Assembly: GCA_022495005.1 (NCBI GenBank)
Contig: JAGYXB010000463.1
Location: forward strand, 682,001 to 746,000
DNA length: 64,000 bases
Direction of reading: 5' to 3'
Source: Rhyacophila brunnea
Lineage: Eukaryota; Arthropoda; Insecta; Trichoptera; Rhyacophilidae
Shown here: one piece after another, positions 10,740 to 21,399 of the stretch
Layout of the letters: every line of letters begins with the position of its first letter
Numbering within the stretch: position 1 is the first letter of the stretch
Notes under the pieces: generated by a model
Told to the model about the DNA's origin: nothing
Databases searched by the model: none
Seen by the model: the letters and a program-made list of their open reading frames with translations, nothing else
Program-made: the position numbers and the translations under genes

Positions 10740-11690
10740 CTTGTACCTATCTAATTCATCTATCTCTTTTTTATGTAATACTGTTTTATATATCTTTGTT
10801 TCTAAATGTCATGTTGTAAACGTCTTAAACTTATAATTTGTAATGTCCGCAATATGTTAAAAAATAAATAAATTGAAATAAATAGAAATTGATACTTCAT
10901 AACATGTAAGATACACATTAAAATTGCTCGTTGAATCGATAGATACGATTATGATTCCAGAGTAATTAAAATCTAAATTAAGATAAACTTGAATGTACAA
11001 TAGGCCCGCATACAGGAAAAAGGTTTGGGGGGGTGGTCCATCTTGAAAAAACATCCATAATATTTTTCATTGATTTCAAAGGCGGCAGAATGGGGCGGGG
11101 TTAACAAAATCTAGCAGGTGCCACTGACTTTCACATTTGCTCCGCATACTATCGCACTTTTACAGGTACATTCCCAATACCCAGATACCTCGTGATAAAC
11201 ACCTGTCCTGTAGATATAACTACGGGTGCTCGCATACACGTTATTAAGACCTGTCGCATTTACAAGTGGTTATAGATTGCGCGTGGCTTAACGGTCATAA
11301 TTATGAGAATCGTTAGTGTCCGGTTGTATCGACCGCGCTGTCTTTTATTTTAGATATGCCGCATAGAAAAATTAAAGCAAAAATTGGATGCCCCACATAT
11401 TAGCACCCAATGCCACGGATTTTTCAATAGCCATGGACCTTGCGTGTCGTAGAATGACGATAGGTGTGGGGCAACCCGTTCAGATGGCTATTCAACAACG
11501 ATAAAGATTTATTGACCAAAGCAGAGGCAGTTTAATTTTTGTTTGAAATTGCCGCCATTTTAGCAAGATGCGCTGTCTTCCAGCAAAAGCGGTTGTTTAG
11601 CTCCTCCAATTCTTTTATACTTCTATAAGTTGTCCTTCCACCACCTTCCATCGTGTTGCTGTTCATAAGTAGTCGATTTAAAAATGTAGC
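10740..11690. other. Unassigned AT-rich DNA
   Basis: Nothing is recognised apart from a short CTCGTGATAAACACCTG word (about 11191) that loosely resembles repeat E. Confidence 0.35.
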
Positions 11691-11778
11691 TTCTACAGGT
11701 TAGTTAGCGAGATAGCATGATACAACCTCGAGCACCACCAATAAGTTAAAAGTCATTTCCATAACAGTGTCATCAACA

Positions 11779-11997
11779 TCAGGGGCGCGACAACCCGGTG
11801 TGGGTCCTGGCCTCCTCCAACAGATTCCTCCACCTGTCCCTATCCATTGTAGCCCCATTCCAATTTGGTATCCCCAGAATACGGCAGTCACTGGCAGCTC
11901 CATCCAACCAGCGAATCTTTGGCCTCCCTCTTCTTCTACGTCCTATTGGATTGCTGGACATCACTCTCTTTGCCGGTTCATTGTCATTCATAGTCAT
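11779..11997 (-). pseudogene. LINE 3' end, C-terminal tail fragment
   Basis: The minus-strand frame reads ...SSNPIGRRRRGRPKIRWLD...RDRWRNLLEEARTHTGL. Tails of the form GRRxRGRPxxRWxD...DRxxWRxxxxEAxxHxGL are the usual C-terminus of RTE-, I- and Jockey-like retrotransposon polyproteins. Only this last part, about 70 codons, is left. The RT domain is absent, so it is a strongly 5'-truncated copy. Sequence type differs from the LINE at 2727. Confidence 0.7.
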
Positions 11998-12049
11998 CCA
12001 TAACCGTGTATATATTATAATAAATGTGTTTGTTTGGACCTAAACGTAA

Positions 12050-12960
12050 AAGAAGTAGGTACCTATTATAAACTACCTATCCCTCGAATCAAAATAATAT
12101 TATGAAGTTTACTACATTCCCTGTAAACTCACATAAACCCAGTATCACAATATGGAATATTATTTAAAAAAAATAATAATAACCAAACTAGGTGATAATA
12201 TGTAGGGTAGGTATTATGGCTTGTCTTTTGTTCTTCGATGTAATATATACCTAAAGGTACGCGGTGATTACTGTTTGGTTAATGTTAACATTTCTTTGAG
12301 TGTCGAGCGATTTACGCGGTTGACCGGCCGTGATCAAAACCACCCACGCTATTTATCTCGTTCACCTCGCGTTTTTTTTTTAATTCACAATTACTACAGC
12401 CTCAATGGTAAATTTGGTATCGCGTTTGTCTAACAAACGAAAGATTGGTGATTCGAGACTGCGTGTCGCACCGTCAGCGTTTTTCTTGTTTTTTGAATCA
12501 TCTATTAAGCACACATAAGCCAAATTCATGATATACGAAAATGCTACTTGATTGATTTCGAAATATACTATTTATTAAAATTTTAGAGAAGCCAACAACT
12601 CAGTAATGTGATATTCGACGAAATACGAAATTTCAGCATGTTTTTATAATTCCTATACGTATTATATTACATACACATGTTGTTTAACTAACTAACTCAT
12701 ATTACTAAGCTATTTGTGAACCATTGTCCAATTTCTCATTTACCGTTTTCTTCAAATTAGGTTAAACATAGATTTTTAGTGGTGCATAAGTAACCACATC
12801 AAAATAAAGTTGTTTACAAATAGTATAATAGGTAGGTATACAGTAACTTTACTGTATAGTGTAGGTATACCTATTATTCATTAACTGTTAATGCATAGTT
12901 GTATCTGTGTATAAGGAATAATATAATTATTATACACGCATTACTTTTTATTTGTCTTCT
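12050..12960. other. Unassigned AT-rich DNA
   Basis: No gene or clear repeat is visible. A patch at 12300-12470 is less AT-rich but has no long open frame. Confidence 0.4.
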
Positions 12961-12969
12961 TTATCTTCG

Positions 12970-13430
12970 CCATTGTACATCCACAATTTTACAAATATCT
13001 TGGTTTGTGCATTTATTTTCTTGAATGATCTCTGATGTATCTGAGTGCCCACTGTTATATGGTTTGCAACATTCATTTAGTTTCTGCTCCTATATTATGT
13101 CATAATTGGTCTGAGGCAAGTTTTGTAGACACTGGGAGAGACAGTACAAATTTACATACATTGGATTTATTTCGACAGTTACGATTTCGGTCACTCCATC
13201 CATCCCAGATAAATGAATTGTTTAACCAGTTTTATTGGTGTATTTTAAATGATGCCACCTTGCTGAAACTCTTGAAAATATTTGGTATTTTTTCTTTTCA
13301 GTAGATACTAATTCTGCCAGCGTGCTCCAGTTGTCTTCTGATCCTACCATTGACGAGGGTTCAACCTTCCTTTTCACCATTTTGTAGCCTAATCTGAACG
13401 ATATATCGTCTACATCAGTTATTACACTAT
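12970..13430 (-). pseudogene. Degenerate protein-like remnant, unassigned
   Basis: On the minus strand, starting after a stop near 13430, an open stretch of about 68 codons includes VITDVDDISFRLGYKMVKRK, then SEDNWSTLAEL and SARWHHLKYTN. After one stop the same frame continues with DGVTEIVTVEINPMY...CLSQCLQNLPQTNYDII. A change of frame then gives SGHSDTSEIIQENKCTNQDI and KIVDVQWRR. This reads like real protein with balanced residues, unlike most chance frames here. I do not recognise the family. It could be a host exon, a retrocopy or a transposon piece. At least one stop and one frameshift mean it is not a functional gene as it stands. Confidence 0.4.
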
Positions 13431-14116
13431 CAGGTTAAAGAGAGGTGGCCGTCATACCATAAAATATATATATAAAATTATCATGTTATTATTGTTTCAG
13501 TATGACATTAAATTTAGAAAACTCATTCATCAGTAACTGACTTTATAAAATGTAGTCAAAACGAATATTTAACATAATTCCATCAACTGTTTACTTAGTA
13601 AATTTAAACACATAATCTCTATATATATAAAAATCTCGTGTCACGATGTTTGTGGTGGCACTCCTCCGAAATGGCTCGACCGATTTTTATGATTTTTTTT
13701 ATGTATATTTGTTAGGTATGAGAATAGCTCAACAAGTATATTTCATACCGCTAGGTGATTAGGGTATCTCTATCCAGAAAAATTTTTCTTTGTATTTTTT
13801 TTATTATTTGGCATCAGAAAATACCTATAACCCCAAATTTTCACCCTCCTACCCTCACCCTCCCATTTTTTTAATTGCGATTTTATTATTTTTGTATGAA
13901 CAAATTTATCCGTCGTTCGTATTTCAAACAGAACGAAATTATTTATGTTGTTGAATGACAGATGGCGCTACGTCCGAGAAGAAATCAAGAAAATTCAAGA
14001 AAGAAAGAACGCGTCATTTTGACATTTCATTCGGCATATCACAACGCAGTGCGTGCAAAATTTTGTACGATTTATTTTAATTTATCTATTTTTGTGTGCG
14101 TGTATTACAGTGCACA

Positions 14117-16076
14117 ATGCCAGCAAGACGCAAGGGGGCCATTTGGGCCGTCGAATGAATAAAGCCACAAACATGCGAAATAGTAGAGCAGAAAGAACAG
14201 ACGAACAAATCCAACAAGATAACAAAAACGTGTGTGTGAGCATGTCGCAATTGCGTGCATCTCATTCACAAGAGGCACGAGCTGAACGAAACCAACAACG
14301 ACAATTGGAACGGAGCCAAGCGCGCCGGTTCGTAGTCAACACACGCAGAGCAAATGATTGACAACGCCAACAAGTACATCAAGCATTTACATCTGCTTCG
14401 TTCCTTTGTCTCGGATTCGAGTACGAGCCAGATATTGAATATTCCGCTCATCCGAAAGTGCTGATTGGTGCTATGGACAAAGAATGTCTCCATTGTCATG
14501 CGCTCAAATTCAAACATGAGTCAGCCGGGATGTGTTGCACACCAGGAAAAGTGCAACTACCAGAAATTGAGATACCACCAGAACAGTGGCGCACCCAGGG
14601 CTTAATATTGGGGGGGGCCAAGGAGGAGAATGTAAATTATTCCCATAGGCTCTTTTTCTTCTTCACAGCCTAATTTCTCGTTTATCGGTCTTTTGTCTAT
14701 TGCACTCGGTGTACCTATACCATGGTCCCCACATCCTGAAACGGGCTCTCAGGCTAGAATATTTAGTGGGCCCCTTACCTACCGCTAAGATTAAAGGCAG
14801 TGTGAAACACTACATTAACGTTTTTCAAATTGTGTTTTAGTTCAAATTAAGGGTACTTCTACAGTGAATTATTGGCGATTTTTAATACATCTACTTTAAT
14901 AATGGAGCTATCGACACATAATAAATTAAAAAAATATTGCACAATTATATGAGTAATCGAAAATATTCATGGTCATGAAGTATGATAGCGCCGCAGGCGA
15001 TTTTTTTTTACTATTAAAGCTAATTTATGATGTATGGTTATCTCACTTATCTGGTCAACCCAACACGCAGGGCCCCCCACATCCCGGGCCCCCAAGACTA
15101 GAGCCCTGTCAGCCCTCCCCAGCTATGACCTACACCACTCCGGGATTCGGGTGGACACCGAGAATTTTTTGACAGTTCCATTAGGGATTGGGTTTCTAAA
15201 AAGACCTGACATTAATGTTTCGAAATTTTTGTGTTAGAAATTAAAATCTAAGAAATTTTTCTAAAAACGGTGCTGGAGAATTATTACAAATCATTTTTTA
15301 TGCCGTGTTTTTATTTTTCTAAGCCCAAAGGTTATAGTTTATTGGCTTTCAATTCCATTGTTTAAAATCATTATGATAATTTTCATTTTTGGGGGGTGCC
15401 AGGGCCCCCTGGCCCACCCCCTGGGTGCGCCACTGCACCATAACCATTGAACGGCTTGCTCATTGACATGGTTCCAGATTCAAACCTGTTCCTGAAGTCC
15501 ATTCGCACATTCAATTCATGTTTCCAAATGACTTCGTTCGGAGCAACAGAAATAGTTCATAAGACTCCGGCAAATGGTCAACAATTCCATTCTACGTTCA
15601 AAATCAAAGGCCAGGTATACCATAAAGTAGGCTCATTGCTGCCAATGCCAAACGAACCACATATTTTTGTACAAATCTACTTCATGTGCGGTGAGGACAT
15701 CAATCGTGTGGATGCACGTTGCGGCTACAATAACCTCAATTCGCCTAATGCCAGGCGTATCGTCGGCGAACTGGACGCCCTATTGAATGAGCACAATGAA
15801 TTATTGAAATTCTTCAAAGCGCACATGCACGAATTGCAAAGTGACAATCACGCTATTGTCATCAATCCTGATAAAACATCAGCTGGAGAGCACGTGCGTC
15901 GATTCAATGCACCTGTTTTTTACGACATTGCTGGAATCATGGTTGGCGACCGCGCATCGACGCGAGAATTCGTGATTCTAAGAAGAAACAATAATCTGGA
16001 GTTCATCGTTGACACACACCGTTCATACGACGCTCTCCAATATCCATTCCATCCACAGGTAATTCATTCATTATGA
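14117..16076 (+). pseudogene. Helitron Rep/helicase protein, N-terminal part, disrupted
   Basis: The reading starts MPARR at 14117 and shifts frame within about 20 bases to GGHLGRRMNKATNMRNSRAE. An RNQQRQLERSQARR-rich basic stretch follows, then a UGA stop at 14359. The same frame then gives EYEPDIEYSAHPKVLIGAMD, CLHCHALKFKHE, GMCCTPGKVQLPEI (a CxxC...CC zinc-like pattern) and PPE, where the hAT element interrupts. After the insertion it resumes with LNGLLIDM, FNSCFQMTSFGA, QGQVYHKVGSLLPMPN and FIVDTHRSYDALQYP, ending at 16076. These blocks are the standard N-terminal region of insect Helitron Rep-helicase proteins. The insertion plus its 8-bp duplication adds 860 bases. The rest of the protein, with the HUH and helicase domains, is deleted. 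Confidence 0.88.
14584..15435. mobile_element. hAT-type nonautonomous element inside the Helitron
   Basis: The ends are perfect 17-base inverted repeats, CAGTGGCGCACCCAGGG at 14584-14600 and its complement at 15419-15435. The flanks are CACCAGAA (14576-14583) and CACCATAA (15436-15443), an 8-bp target duplication with one change, as hAT elements make. The 852-bp body has no transposase, so it depends on a transposase elsewhere. Inward of the ends are G-rich and C-rich runs. The insertion is younger than the Helitron. Confidence 0.9.
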
Positions 16077-16289
16077 ACATCATTACTCATTTTGAATTGA
16101 AAAAATGAATGGTTGGTGTTTTTTTGTTTTTATCGGCGGTCATTGTCTACAGCGCTCCATTCCTTTTTCTGTCATAGATACCATCCCCACACACTTACGA
16201 TACATTCGTTATTTTTTATTTAACAACCAAAATATTCACTAGAAATAATTTATATGGCAGAACAACGTTTGTCGGGTCAGCTAGTAGTA

Positions 16290-17570
16290 TAATATTATTA
16301 TCCAACAATCAACGTGTATTGCAAACAGGAAGACCGTTTTATATAAAGTTAATTAACAACAAACGGGTACAAAAAATATGTCCAATGGACCGGCTTCAAA
16401 TGGTAAGAATTTGTGACACATAATTAATAATACTAACTAATAAACTAAAAGTGTTGGTCCAATAGTTGCAATCATAATTTCCAAACGCGTTCTTTATGAA
16501 AGTACAATATTTATTATTACTATGATGTTTTACCTTACTTGTAGGTAAGTAAGAATTCATTTTTAATCCTGATTGTACTTTACCAGTATGACGAATGAAA
16601 TGTAAAATATTTATCGAATCATATGTTATTCTAGATAAGATACTCCTGACTTGACTTATCTGGAGTTCGTTGATCCTCTACTCCCTAGAAATGCGTACAA
16701 ATCAACGCATCTGGGTGTCGGGGTTGGTATAATGATGTGATTATCTTGGTTACCTATTGTGCAATTTAATTGACAGAAATAAAGCCGCCTCGATCCGCGT
16801 GCGAATAGCAAATTGTCAGCTCGCGCCATCTACTTTTAACTTTTAATGCTATCCGACCTCAGCGGGGATTCAAACCCGGAAATTAAAGTGTCAACGCGGC
16901 AATCTACCATCGCGTACATACTAACAACTGACTACTCCACAGCGGCTGTACAAACGCGAATATTATGTAGTCGTATTGTGTAGCCGACCGTGTTCACATT
17001 TTCTGCAAATGGCCCGAAATGGACAAAATAATAATATGTCAAACTTTTATTATAAGAAAAGCTTTCTCATTTAGCTTCTAAATAGAACTTTCTTAAACCG
17101 TTATTTTGATCGAGACGAGGAAATATAATATAGTAAAGTTACTGCAATAGCCAGTGGCGTAACTTTAAATTTGATTCAGTGCTAATTCCGCACAGAAAAT
17201 TCCATGTAAGTTTACGTAGGCAATTTTCTGTATCACATTTCACCATGAGCGGTCGTCAGAAACACATCAAACAAATCAGAAACAGATGACAATATAGCAT
17301 TACAAAAATGATGCAATGTTTGTGGAGTATTTCACGAGCATCTACTTGATAAGCTACTCTTTAATCATTCAAAATTATGTTATATAAATATTTACGAAAT
17401 GATTGTATTTCTAATTTACTTACCTATCTATTTTCTTCTGTCTTTCCCTTGTACCTATTTCGGTGATTTTTTAAGTTTATTTAGACACGAATTTGATCTC
17501 AATGCTATACAGCCATCGGTTTCTGATATAATTAACGTTGAACTGTAATGAGAAATTGTAAAACCTAATT
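16290..17570. other. AT-rich DNA with one tRNA-like segment
   Basis: Apart from the tRNA-like unit at 16855-16935, nothing is recognised. Confidence 0.4.
16855..16935 (-). repeat. tRNA-like segment, probable SINE head
   Basis: On the minus strand a B box, GGGTTTGAATCCCCG, is preceded at tRNA spacing by GATGGTAGATTGCC, which resembles an A box. No second copy was found in the window and no poly(A)-like tail was defined. It could also be a decayed tRNA pseudogene. Confidence 0.45.
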
Positions 17571-17575
17571 GTATA

Positions 17576-17860
17576 TTGCAGCCCTCGGTGATTGAAGTAA
17601 TCACGAAGAAATGCTTCACGTGGCTGGAACACGAGTTTCGGTCGCTGCCAGAGATTGCAACACTTCATACCCTTGTGGCACAATCTCAAGGGTTCCACCG
17701 CCATGGCAGGCCCTCCCTCACCCTGCAACGGTGCTACAAAAGCGATATACGCGCTGCGGGTCTGGCATCGCGGGAGGAGCGAGAGTTGGCGATGGACCGA
17801 CGGAAGTAGCGCGAACTTGTACTTGTCCTATGTCCCAGTACTGAGATGTGGCAAGGTGAA
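17576..17860 (+). pseudogene. LINE C-terminal tail fragment, GC-richer block
   Basis: The frame contains GRPSLTLQRCYKSDIRAAGL, then ELAMDRRK, a UAG stop and RELV. A tail of the form GxPxLxxxxxxxxDxxxxxL...AxDRxxWRxxV is frequent at the end of LINE polyproteins, and the stop sits where a Trp (UGG) is expected. The block is noticeably richer in GC than its surroundings, which suggests an inserted piece. The family is not assigned, and a host exon is not excluded. Confidence 0.4.
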
Positions 17861-18409
17861 GTAATTAAGTAAATGAGTAAGTAAGTAGTTTTATATTATT
17901 AATTTATTAATAATTATGATTAATGATGATATGACTAAAATATGATACTTATTATCATTTTGATAGAATCCATTTTTACAATAATTATTAGTAACAGACT
18001 AACATATTTATAGCGTAGATACATAATATTATATTAATATAGTGTAAAAAGACTACTTTGATGATGAAAGGACCTGTGTAAACAGTGTTAGCAATAATTA
18101 TTATAGTGACTATTTATACAATATGTATACCTACGATTCCTACGAATCAGCCTTCCCTTTGGTTCTTTCAAAGACATCGATAAAGCTAGAGCAATCCCCA
18201 TCTATCACCGTCCGCTCGGTATTAACGGGAGCCGAGTTAATCAATAAGTATCCCATTTATTATATTATGAAGGTACCGATTATCATAAAACATTTGTTGA
18301 TATTTCAGATTTTAGAAATTAGCGTTATTACAAATAGATATATTAGTAATTAATAAATTCCTATTCTTTTTATTATACTTATTTTTAAACTGTTTTTATT
18401 TTTAGATTT

Positions 18410-18719
18410 TAGCAAACTTTAGTCCCAGATCTCCATATTTTAGGAGGGTTAACGTTAAGACGATGGACACCGGGTCATCCATGCAACACCGTGTAGAATT
18501 CCTAGCTTCACCTCGTATCTGAAAATTTGTACGTAAACAGTTCACCGCAGGACACTTATTCGTGCGCCGCAGTGCGTGAAACATGAGTTCGTGTAGCATT
18601 TAATCAAATGACGAGTTCTTCGTTGAACAATTCACCGTGGAGTATATTTGTACGTCTTGCGACTTACTTGCGTCCTTACTCAGTTTCTGTTTAGCATCCT
18701 GCTCGACTTCATACTATGT
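18410..18719 (+). other. Exon-like, less AT-rich block ending at a GTAAGT
   Basis: The block stands out by composition and ends at TTCATACTAT followed by GTAAGTAATT, a good splice-donor shape. No convincing coding frame or domain is present, so if it is transcribed it may be an untranslated first exon. A transposon fragment is equally possible. Confidence 0.15.
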
Positions 18720-18737
18720 AAGTAATTATGGAAATGG

Positions 18738-19165
18738 GACAACTAGACGCCAGGACAATTGGACGCCGCACTGTCGTAGACACGTAAACAGAACGTAGAC
18801 GATGAATTTTAATAAGTTTTTATCTACTACTTAGTAGTTTCAATTCATTTTACTCTTAACATAATGTTTTTTATTGCTGACTGAGAATTACCATGCCTAA
18901 GGCTTTATATAAAAATAAAAAACTCTTTTTTCGTTGGAACTTAAACATATGCACGATTAAATCATCATTTATGTGTGCGTATTTAAATTCTCACAAACTA
19001 ATCATAATATAATAATTTAAATATAAATAATAATATTAATTATATTTTTTAGTTTTAAGTACTTACGTATAAGTAACCAACGTCTATTTATTTTCGAATT
19101 GCGTGGCGTCCAGTTGTGCCAAATCGTCCTAGACTCGTAATTATATACCAACAACTGGACGCCTG
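18738..19165. repeat. Inverted-repeat element built on a GGACGCC word
   Basis: The left side has ACTAGACGCCAGGACAATTG and GGACGCCGC. The right side has GCGTGGCGTCCAGTTGTG and CAACAACTGGACGCCTGG. The sides are inverted with respect to each other, with AT-rich DNA between them. A related set of words lies at 2120-2170. It is probably a decayed MITE. Exact ends and target duplication are not defined. Confidence 0.4.
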
Positions 19166-20164
19166 GAAGCATATTTATCTTATAGTCATGGGCCGTATTA
19201 TATTATTCCGTTGGATTTCCAATAAAGAAATTGAATAGCTACCATCCTTATATTATTCTGCTTGAAACCATTACAAATGGCCTACATGATGTTTTGAATC
19301 CAATATGGAGGCCGTTCCAGATATAAGAAAAATCAATCATAAGCGTTCTATGGCAGTTTTATATTTAATATTTTTATTTAAAATGAAAAAATAAACAGTA
19401 AATATCATTATGAACATGTATACCTAGTGAATTTTTCAATTTTTCGTTGAAGAATACTATAGTAGTAAATGTCTTCATAAGTTATTTTTAGTAAGTAGAT
19501 CAGGTGTCCTTGTTATAGCACCTTTTCAAATTATTCTTTTGCCAACACGTGCAAAGAATAATTACGACTTTTCGCACGAAGTCGAAGTCGTATAATATGA
19601 CTTCACTTTCCTTTGTCAGCCGAACGACCAATCACCGATTGACACAATATTCTCACCACAACGGTCTTTTGAAATATAACTGCCGATATTGTTGGTGTTT
19701 TTAGGGTGCCGGGTGCCGTAAAAAATCTTTACACAATTATGAATTCGCGAAATGAAAAGTTACCACTACTCTTCTACATTATATTTATAATTTTATTTAT
19801 TATAGTAAATGTTATTATTAAAATAATACATTCGCACGCTACTGTCTAATTTATATAATGAAAATGAATGGCGGCTCTTTTGGATTTCATGTTAATCCTG
19901 ATACAATTACGTGTTGGTAGTAGGTAGGAACCATATTATAAATAATCTACTAGGTGTGTATTTTTTTGTTGCAAATATTCTTTACACTCATAGAATATTA
20001 AAACGACGTGCTTGTTTATTTCGTTGTCTTTGAGACGTTGACAATATGACATTTAAAAACAAATAAATAGTATTAAAACAGTCTAAAGAAGAAATAAATA
20101 TAAGCAGTATCACAAAAAAACAGTATGAGAAGTAAAGTAAAAGGTACAATAATTATAAAGCATG

Positions 20165-20375
20165 GCAGCAGACCGAATGAGCTAAGTGGACCCTATTTTA
20201 AAAATTTATAAAACAACACCCACCTACACTAATCCTCACGTAGGTGGAATATATCAACATCCGAAGCAATTTTATTGATCAGAGTTATTACCCTCTCAAT
20301 TGGCATCACCAATGGTAGGTTAGTTCTGCACCTTGGGAGAACAAACAACTGATGTTCCCGATGTTTGACCATGTA
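20165..20375 (-). repeat. Dispersed repeat F, copy 2
   Basis: Reverse complement of the 10540-10735 block, from CCTACACTAATCCTCACGTA through CTTGGGAGAACAAACAACTG, with scattered changes. Only the right part of the 10-kb unit is present. Confidence 0.65.
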
Positions 20376-20379
20376 ATTA

Positions 20380-21315
20380 TGCTACCTTCAGCTATACAGA
20401 CAATACAGAACATATTTTAATCCAACTACAGAATATTTACATTTTATATAATCTACAAATCGTTACCCGTAATCAACAGTGGGAGAAGTCAAAAATAATA
20501 GTTTAGGGATAATTAAACTTTAATGTTTGTGTTACATAAATTAAATAGTTAAAAATATTAACATTGTGGTATCTCAGTTATCTCACTGTTGCTTTGAAAA
20601 GACTTAACATATTTAATAAATAATGCAACAGCGACATTTTTACTTTTAAATAATTATATAGTACTTATTACATTTTTTTTAAAATCTCAGTGATTCATTG
20701 TAAATGTACTGCTTTCAGCAATCGATTGGTATACATATCTCAAAATCGTCTTTTTTCACTGTATCTCACTGTTGCCTTTCAGGTAGCAAAATGCACAATG
20801 TCATCTAATGTATAACCAGCACCAGTCGATCATATTCAATTGAGTGAGTTGTATGAAATATTTGTATAGTAGGGTATTTTATTTTTGCAGTCGTTTGAAC
20901 GTTGTATCGTCAAAAAGGAAATGAAGGGAAATCTCCCAGCGACGCAATACCCAGGACGAGTTAGGCTTCGTGGGCAGACAAAAACAGCCTGATTATCAGC
21001 TGTAGTAGGCCGTTCCGCGAATCTCACCCGCCGTGCCTTCCTTTCATTGCATTCCCAAAGCCAGTGCTACGCCGAACCTCTACGCTTCTACGCCGCTACG
21101 CCGGATTTCAACCGTGCTTGCGGTACAACGCTGCGACTACCCAACTTTCCAAAGAAACTGTTAAATTAAATAATACTATCGAGACTTAGTGATCAAAATG
21201 CTGTTATTAGATTATTTTTGTGTTTTTATTTATTACGTGAGTAAATTTTAAACACTGATAAGGGAGTGCCGAGTAAGTATTGCTAGAAGGAACAATGGCG
21301 TCACTTCCTGTAGAG
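20380..21315. other. Unassigned DNA with a GC-richer patch
   Basis: At 20920-21130 the sequence is less AT-rich and CTACGCC recurs several times, as it does near 29720-29790. No gene or repeat boundary could be fixed. Confidence 0.35.
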
Positions 21316-21360
21316 CAGTGTTGCCAACCAACTAAAATAAAAATAGTATATTATATGATT
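21316..21360 (+). repeat. 5' end fragment of the 51.1-kb hAT MITE family
   Basis: CAGTGTTGCCAACCAACTA matches the left terminus of the complete element at 51148 and is followed by TA-rich sequence. The right end is not present nearby. Confidence 0.4.
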
Positions 21361-21399
21361 TTGCACGCTATACAAACTTCTACGAAAACCCCTAAATCA

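Larger units (their letters stand above)
13616..16284 (+). mobile_element. Helitron, complete ends, internally deleted
   Basis: The 5' end TCTCTATATATATAAAAATC and the following CTCGTGTCACGATG are the form widely seen at insect Helitron 5' ends. The 3' end is GTCGGGTCAGCTAG at 16271-16284, which carries the CTAG terminus. It is flanked by A on the left (13615) and T on the right (16285), as expected for Helitron insertion between A and T. Inside is a damaged Rep-helicase N-terminal region only. The HUH nickase and helicase domains are gone, so the element can no longer move by itself. A hAT-type element (14584-15435) sits inside it. Confidence 0.88.

Noticed and set aside
13035..13304. 89-codon plus-strand frame
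   Set aside because: It overlaps a better protein-like reading on the minus strand, and the plus-strand frame shows no recognisable domain.
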